DNA of 64,000 nt, from the NCBI GenBank assembly GCA_907163345.1, contig CAJQUN010000055.1:2790001-2854000 (forward strand), written 5' to 3'. The notes under the pieces were generated by a model that did not search any database, was not told the origin of the DNA, and saw only the letters and a list, made by a program, of their open reading frames with translations. Each line of letters starts with the position of its first letter. Position 1 is the first letter of the stretch. The position numbers were made by a program, and so were the translations under genes. Shown here piece after piece: positions 53,372 to 64,000 of the stretch. The stretch comes from Haberlea rhodopensis. Taxonomy: Eukaryota > Streptophyta > Magnoliopsida > Lamiales > Gesneriaceae.

Positions 53372-55429
53372 TGTAAGGACCCTAATCCTTAAATGCGGAA
53401 TCAAGGCATAATAGAGCTAATATAATGATCAGAGTGAGAAATAACGTGTTGAGTGTATGAGCTTAAGCATTACATGCAAAAAATAAGGACTACAAAAGAA
53501 TGGATTAATTACATTCCCCGTCTAATGAATGTTATCCACTAGTTTTACACTACTCCTAGAGTAGACACTAGGCAAAATAATCCTGTCCTTCCATTTCCAA
53601 AAGCATCCTCAAGCTCACTGTCTCAACCCGTCTAGCCCTCCTATCATGCCAAACGTGTACCTACAAGGACAACCCCCAAACATGAGCAACAATAATCATT
53701 CATATTCAACATAATATGAAGATAAAGCGTAATGCATAATCAATATAAAACACTTCCTGTTTTCCCATGCATTTCAAACGCTTCCCGTTTGGTTGTCCCT
53801 GTACCATAACTCATGAGTATAATCAATAGATTATTTTTCAATGGTCTAAACATGTCATGACATCATACCATCTCAACAAAACCAAATATCGGTCACCATT
53901 CCCTAGTCTGTCCATCACAGTGTATTTTAATGCCCCTCGCTTATTTACATATAGACGGCATAGGATAACCTCGCTTCAATGGACTGCGGGACTCCCACCC
54001 CTCGCCTCTCATTGAGCGGCAAATACCCTTTCCTCGTCCTATATGATAACCACGCTCAAATGTGACATGCGGCGCTCCCACCCCTCGCTTCACATTTAGC
54101 GGAACCAAAACAAATAGCGGCAAGCATTAAAATCATCAAAGGATGACCACGACTCATGGGATGTGCATCCAATAATCATCATATGCATCTATCATCATTA
54201 TGCATAAATCAACATGTATATGCATCCACAATGCAATACCACATATATACTCGCATCCACAATGCATAAACAATGAGTATATAAAATACATGTTACCGTT
54301 GGGTGCCCGTACGTCCACTACGTACCTTTCCAAAATGTAGGGTATGGTAGGACTTCAATGCCTTGGCTGTGTTGCCACCTGGGTTGGTTCTACACATTCA
54401 CAAATATCAATATTAGAACCCAATAATAGTCCAATACCAAAAATCCTACAAAAAAAATCCAAAAAAACCAAATTTTGGCTTTCGCGATCGATCGCCCCTC
54501 ACGGCGATCGATCGCCAATCCTCACTGTCCGAGAATCAAAAATTTGCACCCTTCGGCGATCGATCGCCACCCCTGGCGCGATCGATCGCCAGACCCGCCG
54601 ATCGATCGCCCAAGAGTGGCGATCGATCGCCAATTGCTTGAAAAGCCCACTGCCTGGGCGCGATCGATCGCCTGGAAAGGGGCGATCGATCGCCAACCTC
54701 TGTTACCCGAAAAACTCCATTTTTGCACCTCAAAACCATTCCAATCCATTCCAACACTTATCCAACCAACCAACAACATAAATATTAACATAAACCACCA
54801 AAACATACTTCAAAACAAGTATAAATCTAACCATTAACCAAACCCACAACAACCCAACACAAACCCATTTTAAAACCATTCAAAACCAACCCAAACTTAA
54901 ACAAAACACAACAAAATCAACCATGAGGTATCCATACCTCTTGGGGACCTCAAATCACCCAATATACTCCACAAAATAGGATTTTGCAAGGGCTTCTCTT
55001 GACCCCAAGGCTGGAACTCGAAAATGAGGGGAAGGGTTTGTGTGGGAAATGATTTGGTAAAGTGAAAGTGATTTGGATGAGGTGGGGTTGGGTATAAAAG
55101 TGTTGGGTTTAATAAAATGCATACCAAAATAATTCTATGGTGTATAAAACACCCCAACATGATATTTTTCAAAGCATTTACTCATAATGCACCAAATATC
55201 AATTAAACACATGATTTCCAATTAATTGCTACCAAAGGCAAATAAATCATGCTTCCAATAATATTTACCCCACATGCACCACATGCACCCTGAAATGCAA
55301 CCCCGGGTCACCCTATCCACATGACCATGCATTTCCATAAGGTAAATAAATTCCAACACATAATTAATTACCACATAATTAATCATAATAATCGTAATTA
55401 ATGCAATTAACCATTTCGGGGATATCACA
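53372..55429 (-). repeat. 3' LTR of the Tekay element
   Basis: A 2058-bp LTR with no genes; short open frames are shared with the other LTR. It holds an array of GCGATCGATCGC palindromes at 54484-54693 and two imperfect copies of a CCCACCCCTCGC.. ATT.AGCGG block at about 53990-54110. Confidence 0.95.
54484..54693. repeat. Eight GCGATCGATCGC palindromes in the 3' LTR
   Basis: Copies start at 54484, 54504, 54556, 54578, 54598 (outer base changed), 54619, 54660 and 54682. Most are extended to GGCGATCGATCGCC. Start-to-start distances are 20, 52, 22, 20, 21, 41 and 22 bp, all close to whole helical turns of DNA. Confidence 0.95.
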
Positions 55430-55442
55430 ATACTCCCCTACT
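55430..55442 (-). other. Polypurine tract of the Tekay element
   Basis: AGTAGGGGAGTAT on the minus strand immediately precedes the 3' LTR. Confidence 0.8.
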
Positions 55443-55463
55443 TATAAGATTTCGTCCTCGAAA

Positions 55464-58400
55464 TCACATGCACTTACCCCAAAAGGAAACTAAACATAAA
55501 CACATACCAGAGAATAGTTCCGGGTAGTGCTGCACCATATGCCGCTCCGTCTCCCACGTAGCCTCCTCGACACCCCTGCGATCCCACTGAACCTTGATCA
55601 TAGGTATCACTTTGTTCCGAAGTCTACGGTCTGCTCGATCCAGAATCCTGACAGGCCGTTCCACATAAGATATATCGGACTCTAACTGAACTTCGGAAGG
55701 CTGTAACACATGAGACGGATCCGGCTCATACTTCCGCAGCATCGATACATGAAACACATCATGTATACCAGATAAAGAAGGCGGCAAAGCCAGTCGGTAA
55801 GCTAAGGTGCCAATGCGCTGCAAAATCTCGTACGGTCCAACATACCTCGGAGACAGTTTCCCGCGCATCCCAAATCGCACAACGCCTCTGAAAGGCGAGA
55901 TCTTCAAAAAGACCTTATCTCCCAACTGAAATTCCAACGGTCTCCGCCGTTTATTTGCATAAGCTGCCTGTCTGTCCTGGGCCGCTTTCATTTTCTGCCT
56001 TATTGTCTTTATCTTTTCTTCCATCTCTCGAATCAATTCCGGTCCTCCGACCGATTTGCGGTCCAAATCGTCCCAACACAAGGGTGATCTACACCGTCTG
56101 CCATAAAGAGCTTCAAACGGAGCCATCTGAATACTCGCCTGGTAGCTATTGTTATACGAAAACTCTACCAGAGGCACTGAATCCTGCCAAGAGGCATCGA
56201 ACTCCAAAACACAAGCTCTTAACATGTCCTCGAGCGTCTGAATAGTGCGCTCGGTCTGGCCATCCATCTGAGGATGATAAGCAGTACTCAATCTGACTTC
56301 AGTTCCCAAGGCTGACTGAAGGCCTTCCCAAAAATGAGATGTGAATCGCGGATCTCGATCTGACACTATCGAAACGGGGATCCCATGCAATCTCACCACA
56401 TCTCTAATATACAACTGCGCCATCCTCAAAAATGTGAAAGTCATGCTATAGGGGATAAAATGAGCCACCTTGGTCAATCGATCCACAATCACCCAAATAG
56501 CATCGAAGCCTGAAGCACTCCTCGGCAAATGAGTCACGAAGTCCATGGAAATGTGCTCCCACTTCCACTTCGGTATCTCCAAGCTTCTCAGCTCGCCGCC
56601 AGGTCTCTGTCTCTCTGCCTTAACCTGCTGGCAGATCAAACACCTCTTCACAAAAGCGACGACATCTGATTTCATCCTTTTCCACCAAAAATGACCACGC
56701 AAATCTCTGTACATCTTCTTCCCGCCTGGGTGGATGCTAAGTCTGCTACTGTGAGCTCGCTCCAAGATCCCTTTACGCAACTCCGGCGTACTCGGAACCA
56801 CCCAACGGTTCCCCAATCTCAAGGATCCGTCATCTGCCACCCTGAACTTCGTTGGCTGACCAAGATGTACTAAAGATAACCACCTCTGAACCTCATCATC
56901 TGACCTCTGAGCTCTCCTGATGTTTTCATAGATGTCTGGCTCAGCTAACAGAGTCGATACATACACAGGCGATGCATCAATGTCAAAGTCATAGCCCAGA
57001 TGGCAATAGGAGGTCATCATAGCAGACAAATGAATGACGTCCTCAGCAGAACTCCTCACTTTCCGGCTCAAAGCGTCTGCTGTCAAATTGGCTTTCCCCG
57101 GATGGTACTCTATCTCGCAGTCATAGTCCTTGAGTAGGTCCATCCACCTCCTCTGCCTCATGTTCAGCTCTGCCTGAGTGAATAAAAACTTGAGGCTCTT
57201 GTGATCCGTGTAGATGGTAAACGAAGTACCATACAAATAATGCCTCCAGATCTTCAGGGCAAAGATGATAGCCGACAATTCCAAGTCAGGAACTGGATAT
57301 CTGGTCTCATGCGGCTTCAACTAGCCTCGATGCATAAGCTACCACATGCTTATCTTGCATCAAAACACACCCAAGGCCCTGAAGCGATGCGTCAGTATAC
57401 AGAACAAATCTGGAGTTCTCCGTAGGGATCACTAACACTGGCGCCGTCGTCAAGCGGTGCTTCAACTCCTGGAAGCTCTCCTCACAAGCTTCTGACCAAA
57501 AGAAAGGCACTCCCTTCTGGGTCAACTGAGTCAGCGGCTTGGCAATCTTCGAAAAGCCCTCGACAAAGCGCCGATAATACCCGGCCAAACCAAGAAAACT
57601 CCGAATCTCTGGCACAGAAGCGAGGGCAGCCCACTCCATCACAGCCTCAATCTTCTTGGGATCTACAGATATCCCGCTGCTCGATATGACATGCCCCAGA
57701 AACACTACACTGCTCAGCCAAAATTCACACTTACTGAGCTTAGCATATAACTGATGTTCTCTGAGAATCTGAAGCACTGTCCTCAAGTGTTTCACATGCT
57801 CCTCCTCGCTCCGGGAGTAGATAAGAATATCGTCAATAAACACAATGACGAACTGATCAAGATACTGCTGAAACACTCTGTTCATCAGACTCATAAAGAC
57901 TGCTGGAGCATTCATCACGCCGAACGGCATCACTAAGAACTCATAATGTCCATATCGGGTCCGGAACGCTGTCTTCTGCACATCTTCATCTCTGACCCGA
58001 ATCTGATGATACCCGGATCTCAAATCAATCTTGCTATACACCCTGGTACCTTGCAACTGATCAAACAGATCGTCGATCCTTAGAAGAGGATACTTGTTCT
58101 TCACTGTAGCCTTATTCAGTTGCCGGTAATCGATACACAACCGCATCGAACCGTCCTTCTTTTTCACAAAGAGAACTGGTGCGCCCCATGGCGACACGCT
58201 CGGGCGTATATATCCCTTGTCTAGGAGATCCTGTAACTGTTCTTTCAACTCTCTCAACTCAGCCGGTGCCATCCTATAAGGTGCACGAGAGATAGTGGAT
58301 GTCCCTGGCAACAGCTCGATCCCAAACTCAACTTCCCTAGCCGGTGGGAATCCTGGGATCTCTTCTGGGAATACATCAGCGAACTCTGCCACTACTGGCA

Positions 58401-60009
58401 CATCCTCAACTCTTAGTTCCTTACTCTTCCCAGACGTGTCCACGGCATAAATAAGATAGCCCGTGTGACCACGTTCCAACAACTGAGTCATCTTGATCGC
58501 TGAAATCAACGGAATCTTCGCACAAGAACCGTTGCCATAGAAAGTCCACTGACTGCCCAACTCAGGTCTGAACTTCACTGTCCTCTGTCGGCAATCTACC
58601 ACTGCCTGATATCTGTTCAGAACATCAATACCCAAGATGCAGTCGAAGTCTGACATACCCAGCACAATCAAGTCTGATCTCAACTCGTTGCCCTCAAAAT
58701 AAATGAGGCAGTCTGCCATAAACTGATCCGCAACGACATTTCTTCCAGTGGGTGTCGAGACAAGGAGAGGCGTGGGTAAAGAAGACGTGCGCATATGGTG
58801 TCTTTCCACAAAACCCACCGATACAAAAGAATGGGAGGCACCTGTATCGATCAACATAAAAGCAGGGTACGTAAATAAATGACACGTACCGGCAATCACC
58901 TCCTCTGGGGCTGCCTGGGCCTGCTCCCTGCTCAGTGCATACACCTGTCCCTGGGGTGGTCCTACTGTCTGACCTCCCGATGGTCGAGGCCCAAACTGCT
59001 GCCTCTGCTGCACTGTCCTATCCTCAAACCTCGGCCTGCTGCCCTGATACTCTGACTGTCCTCCCCGTGTGGGGCAATACTGAGCAATGTGGCCCATCTT
59101 GCCACAGACATAACATGCAGGACACTTGTTTGAAGAATGTGGCCCTCCACAGTTGTTGCACCTCGGCTCTCCCGGCCTATCTCCTTGTGAAGATCCTCTA
59201 TTGGCCGACCAATTACCCTTCTTGTTATCCTGTTTCTGGCCAAAGTATTTCTTTCCACCATACCGCGAAGATGAAGAGGCACCACGGGGCTTAAATGGCT
59301 CACCCCGAGGCCTCAAACTGTCACTAGTCTGCCTCTGTTGCGGTACCGGTGGTGGCATAGCGTAAGCTCCCACTCCTAGCTCAGCAAGCTCCGCTCTTGT
59401 GAGAGCGTCATCAAAAGAAGTTGGGTTATTAGTGATAACCCGGTCATAGAGCTCCGGTCGCAACCCTTTCATAAAGTTCCTCATCTTAGCGTGTCCACTA
59501 GTGGCAATGTGGGGAACGTACCTCAGCAATGAAGAGTACCGTGTGGCATAGTCTGCCACTGTCATGTTCCCTTGCCTCAGACTTGTAAACTCGTCCTCCT
59601 TTGTCTGTCTTGCTGCTGCGGAGAAGTACCGGTTCAAAAACCTAGTCCTGAAGAGCGTCCAATCAATCACAGCACCCAGTGCTCTCATTTCCATTACTGT
59701 GCTCCTCCACCACATCAGAGGTTTCTTGGCTAATTGAAACTCCGCCAGCCTCAGCCAAGCTGTCACAGCACAAGGAGCCGACACAAAGATCTGCTCCAGT
59801 CTTTCCAACCACTCTTCAGCCTCCTCCCCAGACTCTGTCCCCTCAAACCGGGGCGGATGGTAAGATAGAAACTGTGTCAAGCTAATCTCACCCGGTAGCA
59901 ATAACTGAACCACTGGTTCCATTCCCACAGCCGGTGGAGGTAGAGGGTTTGTCTGTCCAACACTAGCATTCATGCTCCCCATATCACCGACTTCCTCATT
60001 AGCAGCCAT
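55464..60009 (-). pseudogene. Gag-Pol of the Tekay element, broken by one frameshift
   Basis: The likely start is the ATG at 60009 (MAANEEVGD). Gag has CNNCGGPHSSNKC and CYVCGKMGHIAQYC zinc knuckles (near residues 284-313 counted from there). PR has DTGAS (near 388). RT has FIDD (near 724). RNase H begins FVLYTDASLQGLG. Near 57325-57332 the frame shifts and the first part ends at 57307, while the rest continues in another frame from about 57320 to 55464. That part has RNase H C-terminus (IYTDHKSLK), the HHCC finger, the integrase core (MDFVTHLP, SDRDPRF, DGQTERTIQ), the GPY motif (YVGPYEILQRIG) and a chromodomain (YVERPVRILDR .. WDRRGVEEATWE). All catalytic motifs remain visible; without frameshifting no complete polyprotein would be made. 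Confidence 0.93.
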
Positions 60010-60198
60010 GCTGTAACACAAATGTTAACAACAATTCCAAAGCAATACATGATATACCGTTAGATAACAGGAGTGATATAAGCATGTTAGTATAACAGGA
60101 TATACAAAATATGCACCACATGCATAAACATGCTTCAAATGTAAGCACCTAGCCTATCATGCTAAGGCTACCATTCACTCGTTCCCGGGTTCTCTAAC

Positions 60199-60215
60199 CA
60201 CTGCTCTGATACCAC
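60199..60215 (-). other. Primer binding site of the Tekay element
   Basis: TGGTATCAGAGCAGTGG on the minus strand, complementary to the 3' end of initiator tRNA-Met, lies 3 nt after the 5' LTR. Confidence 0.9.
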
Positions 60216-60218
60216 TAA

Positions 60219-62278
60219 TGTAAGGACCCTAATCCTTAAATGCGGAATCAAGGCATAATAGAGCTAATATAATGATCAGAGTGAGAAATAACGTGTTGAG
60301 TGTATGAGCTTAAGCATTACATGCCAAAAATAAGGACTACAAAAGAATGGATTAATTACATTCCCCGTCTAATGAATGTTATCCACTAGTTTTACACTAC
60401 TCCTAGAGTAGACACTAGGCAAAATAATCCTGTCCTTCCATTTCCAAAAGCATCCTCAAGCTCACTGTCTCAACCCGTCTAGCCCTCCTATCATGCCAAA
60501 CGTGTACCTACAAGGACAACCCCCAAATATGAGCAACAATAATCATTCATATTCAACATAATATGAAGATAAAGCGTAATGCATAATCAATATAAAACAC
60601 TTCCTGTTTTCCCATGCATTTCAAACGCTTCCCGTTTGGTTGTCCCTGTACCATAACTCATGAGTATAATCAATAGATTATTTTTCAATGGTCTAAACAT
60701 GTCATGACATCATACCATCTCAACAAAACCAAATATCGGTCACCATTCCCTAGTCTGTCCATCACAGTGTATTTTAATGCCCCTCGCTTATTTACATATA
60801 GACGGCATAGGATAACCTCGCTTCAATGGACTGCGGGACTCCCACCCCTCGCCTCTCATTGAGCGGCAAATACCATTTCCTCGTCCTATATGATAACCAC
60901 GCTCAAATGTGACATGCGGCGCTCCCACCCCTCGCTTCACATTTAGCGGAACCAAAACAAATAGCGGCAAGCATTAAAATCATCAAAGGATGACCACGAC
61001 TCATGGGATGTGCATCCAATAATCATCATATGCATCTATCATCAATATGCATAAATCAACATGTATATGCATCCACAATGCAATACCACATATATACTCG
61101 CATCCACAATGCATAAACAATGAGTATATAAAATACATGTTACCGTTGGGTGCCCGTACGTCCACTACGTACCTTTCCAAAATGTAGGGTATGGTAGGAC
61201 TTCAATGCCTTGGCTGTGTTGCCACCTGGGTTGGTTCTACACATTCACAAATATCAATATTAGAACCCAATAATAGTCCAATACCAAAAATCCTACAAAA
61301 AAAATGCAAAAAAAACCAAATTTTGGCTTTCGCGATCGATCGCCCCTCACGGCGATCGATCGCCAATCCTCACTGTCCGAGAATCAAAAATTTGCACCCT
61401 TCGGCAATCGATCGCCACCCCTGGCGCGATCGATCTCCAGACCCGCCGATCGATCGCCCAAGAGTGGCGATCGATCGCCAATTGCTTGAAAAGCCCACTG
61501 CCTGGGCGCGATCGATCGCCTGGAAAGGGGCGATCGATCGCCAACCTCTGTTACCCGAAAAACTCCATTTTTGCACCTCAAAACCATTCCAATCCATTCC
61601 AACACTTAATCCAACCAACCAACAACATAAATATTAACATAAACCACCAAAACATACTTCAAAACAAGTATAAATCTAACCATTAACCAAACCCACAACA
61701 ACCCAACACAAACCCATTTTAAAACCATTCAAAACCAACCCAAACTTAAACAAAACACAACAAAATCAACCATGAGGTATCCATACCTCTTGGGGACCTC
61801 AAATCACCCAATATACTCCACAAAATAGGATTTTGCAAGGGCTTCTCTTGACCCCAAGGCTGGAACTCGAAAATGAGGGGAAGGGTTTGTGTGGGAAATG
61901 ATTTGGTAAAGTGAAAGTGATTTGGATGAGGTGGGGTTGGGTATAAAAGTGTTGGGTTTAATAAAATGCATACCAAAATAATTCTATGGTGTATAAAACA
62001 CCCCAACATGATATTTTTCAAAGCATTTACTCATAATGCACCAAATATCAATTAAACACATGATTTCCAATTAATTGCTACCAAAGGCAAATAAATCATG
62101 CTTCCAATAATATTTACCCCACATGCACCACATGCACCCTGAAATGCAACCCCGGTTCACCCTATCCACATGACCATGCATTTCCATAAGGTAAATAAAT
62201 TCCAACACATAATTAATTACCACATAATTAATCATAATAATCGTAATTAATGCAATTAACCATTTCGGGGATATCACA
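60219..62278 (-). repeat. 5' LTR of the Tekay element
   Basis: A 2060-bp LTR, nearly identical to 53372-55429. Differences seen include a C/A change near 60325, C/T near 60528, C/A near 60873, T/A near 61045, and two changes inside the palindrome array. Confidence 0.95.
61332..61541. repeat. GCGATCGATCGC palindrome array in the 5' LTR
   Basis: The same eight sites as in the other LTR with identical spacing. Here copy 3 (GCAATCGATCGC) and copy 4 (GCGATCGATCTC) carry one substitution each. Both are CpG-type or adjacent changes, consistent with deamination or drift since insertion. Confidence 0.95.
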
Positions 62279-62283
62279 TCATC

Positions 62284-62440
62284 ATTATGAATTTTCAGAA
62301 ACTAATCTCAGTTAAAATAGAAAAATCTTCACATTATTCATTATTATCATCATTTTCACTTTCTTGTGTAGCGGTGCATGTAATTTACATGCACCGCTAG
62401 ACTCGTGTGGTGCATATCTCATGCGGCGCATGTAAATAAC
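62284..62440. repeat. Continuation of the palindromic tandem repeat
   Basis: Resumes at the TSD with ATCATTATGAATTTTCAG and reaches a further TAGCGGTGCATGTAA palindrome at 62369-62400, then AACTTGATTCCACC, the start of another unit. It completes the unit cut at 53371. Confidence 0.8.
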
Positions 62441-63125
62441 TTGATTCCACCAATAGTTTTTTATCTACAAGACTACAACAAGTACTGTCTTGCAAGTAAA
62501 CTAATCCATTCTAATGGAAAAAATATATGGCAAAAGTTCTAAATTTTACTTAATACGATTATGAATCTCAAGAACCTGGACGCATTGCCATGTAATAACA
62601 AGATGGAGCCAAGAAAGAATAATGCCAAGCAATAGCAACAAACGTAGGATATTACTTACAAAACTAAATATTATTCCAACACAACTACATACACTGTCCA
62701 CCGACCATATATATATTTGGTATTACAATCCTCTTTAACAGAAGATTAGTCAACATTTGGACAATATTTACTCCACCATTGAAATTATAATTTGCAAGGC
62801 ATGACGAATAATTCCAAATGGGGATGGCATTAGTAACTGAGGGATAAACGACGGCGTCATGTGTCAGAAGCAGTAGACAAACACCGTTGAAGGGCAACGT
62901 TCGGAGCCGTGGTTAGCGTCGGAAGAGAGTCTGTGGAGATTTTGTCGGTGATATTGCTGTTGAAGGAGAGCAGAAAACGTTTGGAGAGTTATTTGGGGAA
63001 GGAGGAGGAACTATGTCACTTTTGGTCATTTTAGTTGAGATTGGACCTAGTTGAAAGAATTTTTTTGGTAGATTGGGCTGAATATATTTTTCCTAATGGT
63101 ATCGGCCCGAAATATTCCCTATAAA

Positions 63126-63512
63126 TATAAACTTAGTAAAAATAGTGGCCTTAAATTTTCAATTTAGGTTTTCGATTTTCTTGTTACTTTGACACTAAAG
63201 TTGAAATTTTTTATAAAAGTTATGAAATATTTTTCCTTTTTATAAAGTAAAATATTTTTCCTTCTAATCGTGAGACTTGTTATCAATTTTTCCTTCTCAT
63301 CATTTCGGGACATCAAGTTAAAAACATTGCCAAAACTAACTATTTTATGATTATATTTTTTTTGAAAATTATAAAAAAGTACTATTTACAGAAATTTTAT
63401 TTGTTGAAGAAACTTTATTGTCCAATTTATTAACCTTCAATCTAGGATATACTATTTGTTTACTAAAATACCTCTTAATTCAAAAAAAAAAAAATAGACA
63501 AAACCATTTTGA
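63126..63512. other. Intergenic AT-rich DNA
   Basis: Long A/T runs, no gene. It may contain the promoter of the possible exon that follows, but no clear TATA box was identified. Confidence 0.3.
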
Positions 63513-63663
63513 ATGCATTCTACGATCTTTTGTATTGCACGTGTTGGGAACTTCTCATCCTCACTGTTTATCCTACCCTCCACTTCTTTTGAATCGCAGC
63601 TTCCAAGAACTTCCCATCCTCCTTGGCGGGTGAAGGCGTCAACAGGGGTGGGACCTACACCTG
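63513..63663 (+). CDS. Possible first exon of a plastid-targeted protein (tentative)
   Basis: The ATG at 63513 opens a Ser-rich, acid-poor N-terminus (ARVGNFSSSLFILPSTSFES) of about 50 residues. It ends in WRVKASTGVGPTP, where VKA-S resembles a chloroplast transit peptide cleavage site. At 63664 ACACCTG is followed by GTATGATT, an acceptable donor site, and beyond it the frame turns into hydrophobic AT-rich sequence typical of an intron. No later exon lies in the window. It could equally be a chance open frame. Confidence 0.3.
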
Positions 63664-63701
63664 GTATGATTGTGTATTTCACTTTTTTATTTAATTTGTT
63701 G

Positions 63702-64000
63702 TTTGAGACATATTTGTAAAATACTGTGTATATTTACTGATTTCTTTTTCAACTGACGATGAAAAGAACATTGTCATTTGTACTCTATTTTGTTTGTTGT
63801 TTGAGACATGTCACTAAATTACTTGAATGAAAATATGGAAGTTTAGGTTTTTTGTTTGAGACATATGTTGTAAAATATTGTGTATATTTACAGATTTCTT
63901 TTTAACTGGTGATGAAAAGAACATTCTTGCTATACTCTATTTTGTTTGTTGTATGATACATGAGATGTTCGATAAATTGTTTGAACGAAAATTTGGATAT
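63702..64000 (+). repeat. Tandem duplication of a 153-bp unit at the right edge
   Basis: TTTGAGACATATTTGTAAAA at 63702 recurs as TTTGAGACATATGTTGTAAA at 63855. Both continue through GTGTATATTTAC, GATTTCTTTTT, GATGAAAAGAACATT and CTCTATTTTGTTTGTTGT. The second copy runs off the window. Confidence 0.8.

Larger units (their letters stand above)
53372..62278 (-). mobile_element. Tekay-type chromovirus (Ty3/gypsy), 8.9 kb
   Basis: LTRs of 2058 and 2060 bp (53372-55429, 60219-62278) start TGTGATATCC and end CCTTACA on the minus strand and are flanked by the TSD TCATC (53367-53371, 62279-62283). The primer site TGGTATCAGAGCAGTGG (tRNA-iMet) and a purine tract flank the interior. The polyprotein has Gag with two zinc knuckles, PR, RT, RNase H, INT and a C-terminal chromodomain, the plan of the Tekay/Del clade, which also has long LTRs. 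I see about eight substitutions and two indels between the LTRs, so the copy is young. One frameshift breaks pol. Confidence 0.95.
50800..63125. repeat. Palindrome-rich repeat, copy 2 (interrupted by the chromovirus)
   Basis: Without the element at 53372-62283 this is a repeat of about 3.4 kb. Its outer zones are roughly inverted: the complement of 50800-50930 and 63000-63120 share TTAGTTGAAAGAAT and ATATTTT stretches. Inside are many copies of GGTGCATGTAAATTACATGC-type palindromes (51570-51640, 52110-52205, 52555-52660, 52911-53290, 62370-62400). It is related to 12470-13100. No TSD or coding region was identified; most likely a non-autonomous DNA transposon with an amplified interior. Confidence 0.5.

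Noticed and set aside
53135..53404. 89-codon minus-strand frame with KLHAPHASS repeats
   Set aside because: It translates the GTGCATGTAA palindromes and runs across the LTR border of the chromovirus.
54475..54837. Open frames rich in AIDRP/DRS on both strands around the palindrome array
   Set aside because: They are translations of the GCGATCGATCGC palindromes in the LTR, present in both LTR copies and on both strands.

Overview
The window is nuclear DNA of a flowering plant, most likely a eudicot; the species cannot be named from the sequence. The evidence is spliced genes with plant-type GT..AG introns, a nuclear tRNA-Glu gene, a decayed piece of chloroplast rpl20, and nested plant transposons of nearly every order. 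Positions were read by eye; element ends were set from terminal repeats plus target-site duplications (TSDs) wherever those could be found.

Layout. 303-12108: element A, an old, internally deleted Ty3/gypsy retrotransposon of the Tat type (TSD AATTC). It has been invaded by two TRIMs (1240-1803, a tandem form with three LTRs; 4323-4674) and a 3.2-kb hAT transposon (4687-7861), and it still carries a 26-27-bp tandem array and a broken antisense gene (8833-10830). 12.4-13.1 kb: a repeat rich in GTGCATGTAA palindromes. 14.8-22.2 kb: the only gene island, with an F-box protein gene, tRNA-Glu(UUC) on the minus strand, and a two-exon gene for a 104-residue two-helix membrane protein. 22.9-24.1 kb: a pogo/Lemi-like element beside a plastid rpl20 fragment. 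24238-35152: element B, a full-length and very young Tat-type element on the minus strand (TSD TATAT), with an intact 1744-residue Gag-Pol, an 18-copy satellite-like array and a spliced antisense gene. 35.2-43.4 kb: relics (hAT MITEs, a CACTA-like end, degenerate TRIM-like copies, Ty1/copia RNase H). 43412-47879: a Mutator-like element (MULE) with long TIRs, a broken MuDR-type transposase and a plant mobile domain (PMD) gene facing it. 48860-49166: a small Helitron. About 50.8-63.1 kb: a second copy of the palindrome repeat, here amplified in tandem and split by 53372-62278, an 8.9-kb Tekay-type chromovirus (TSD TCATC) with 2.06-kb LTRs. The right edge may hold the first exon of a plastid-targeted protein.

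How the parts work together. In both Tat-type elements the order is LTR - PBS - gag-pol - tandem array - antisense gene - PPT - LTR. The antisense gene has its own TATA box just inside the 3' LTR, two short introns at matching positions, and is transcribed towards gag-pol, so the two transcripts converge on the tandem array. This two-gene, spliced, convergent design is the most interesting system here. Other observations worth following up are the helically spaced GCGATCGATCGC palindromes in the chromovirus LTRs, the tandem TRIM, the PMD-carrying MULE and the palindromic satellite.
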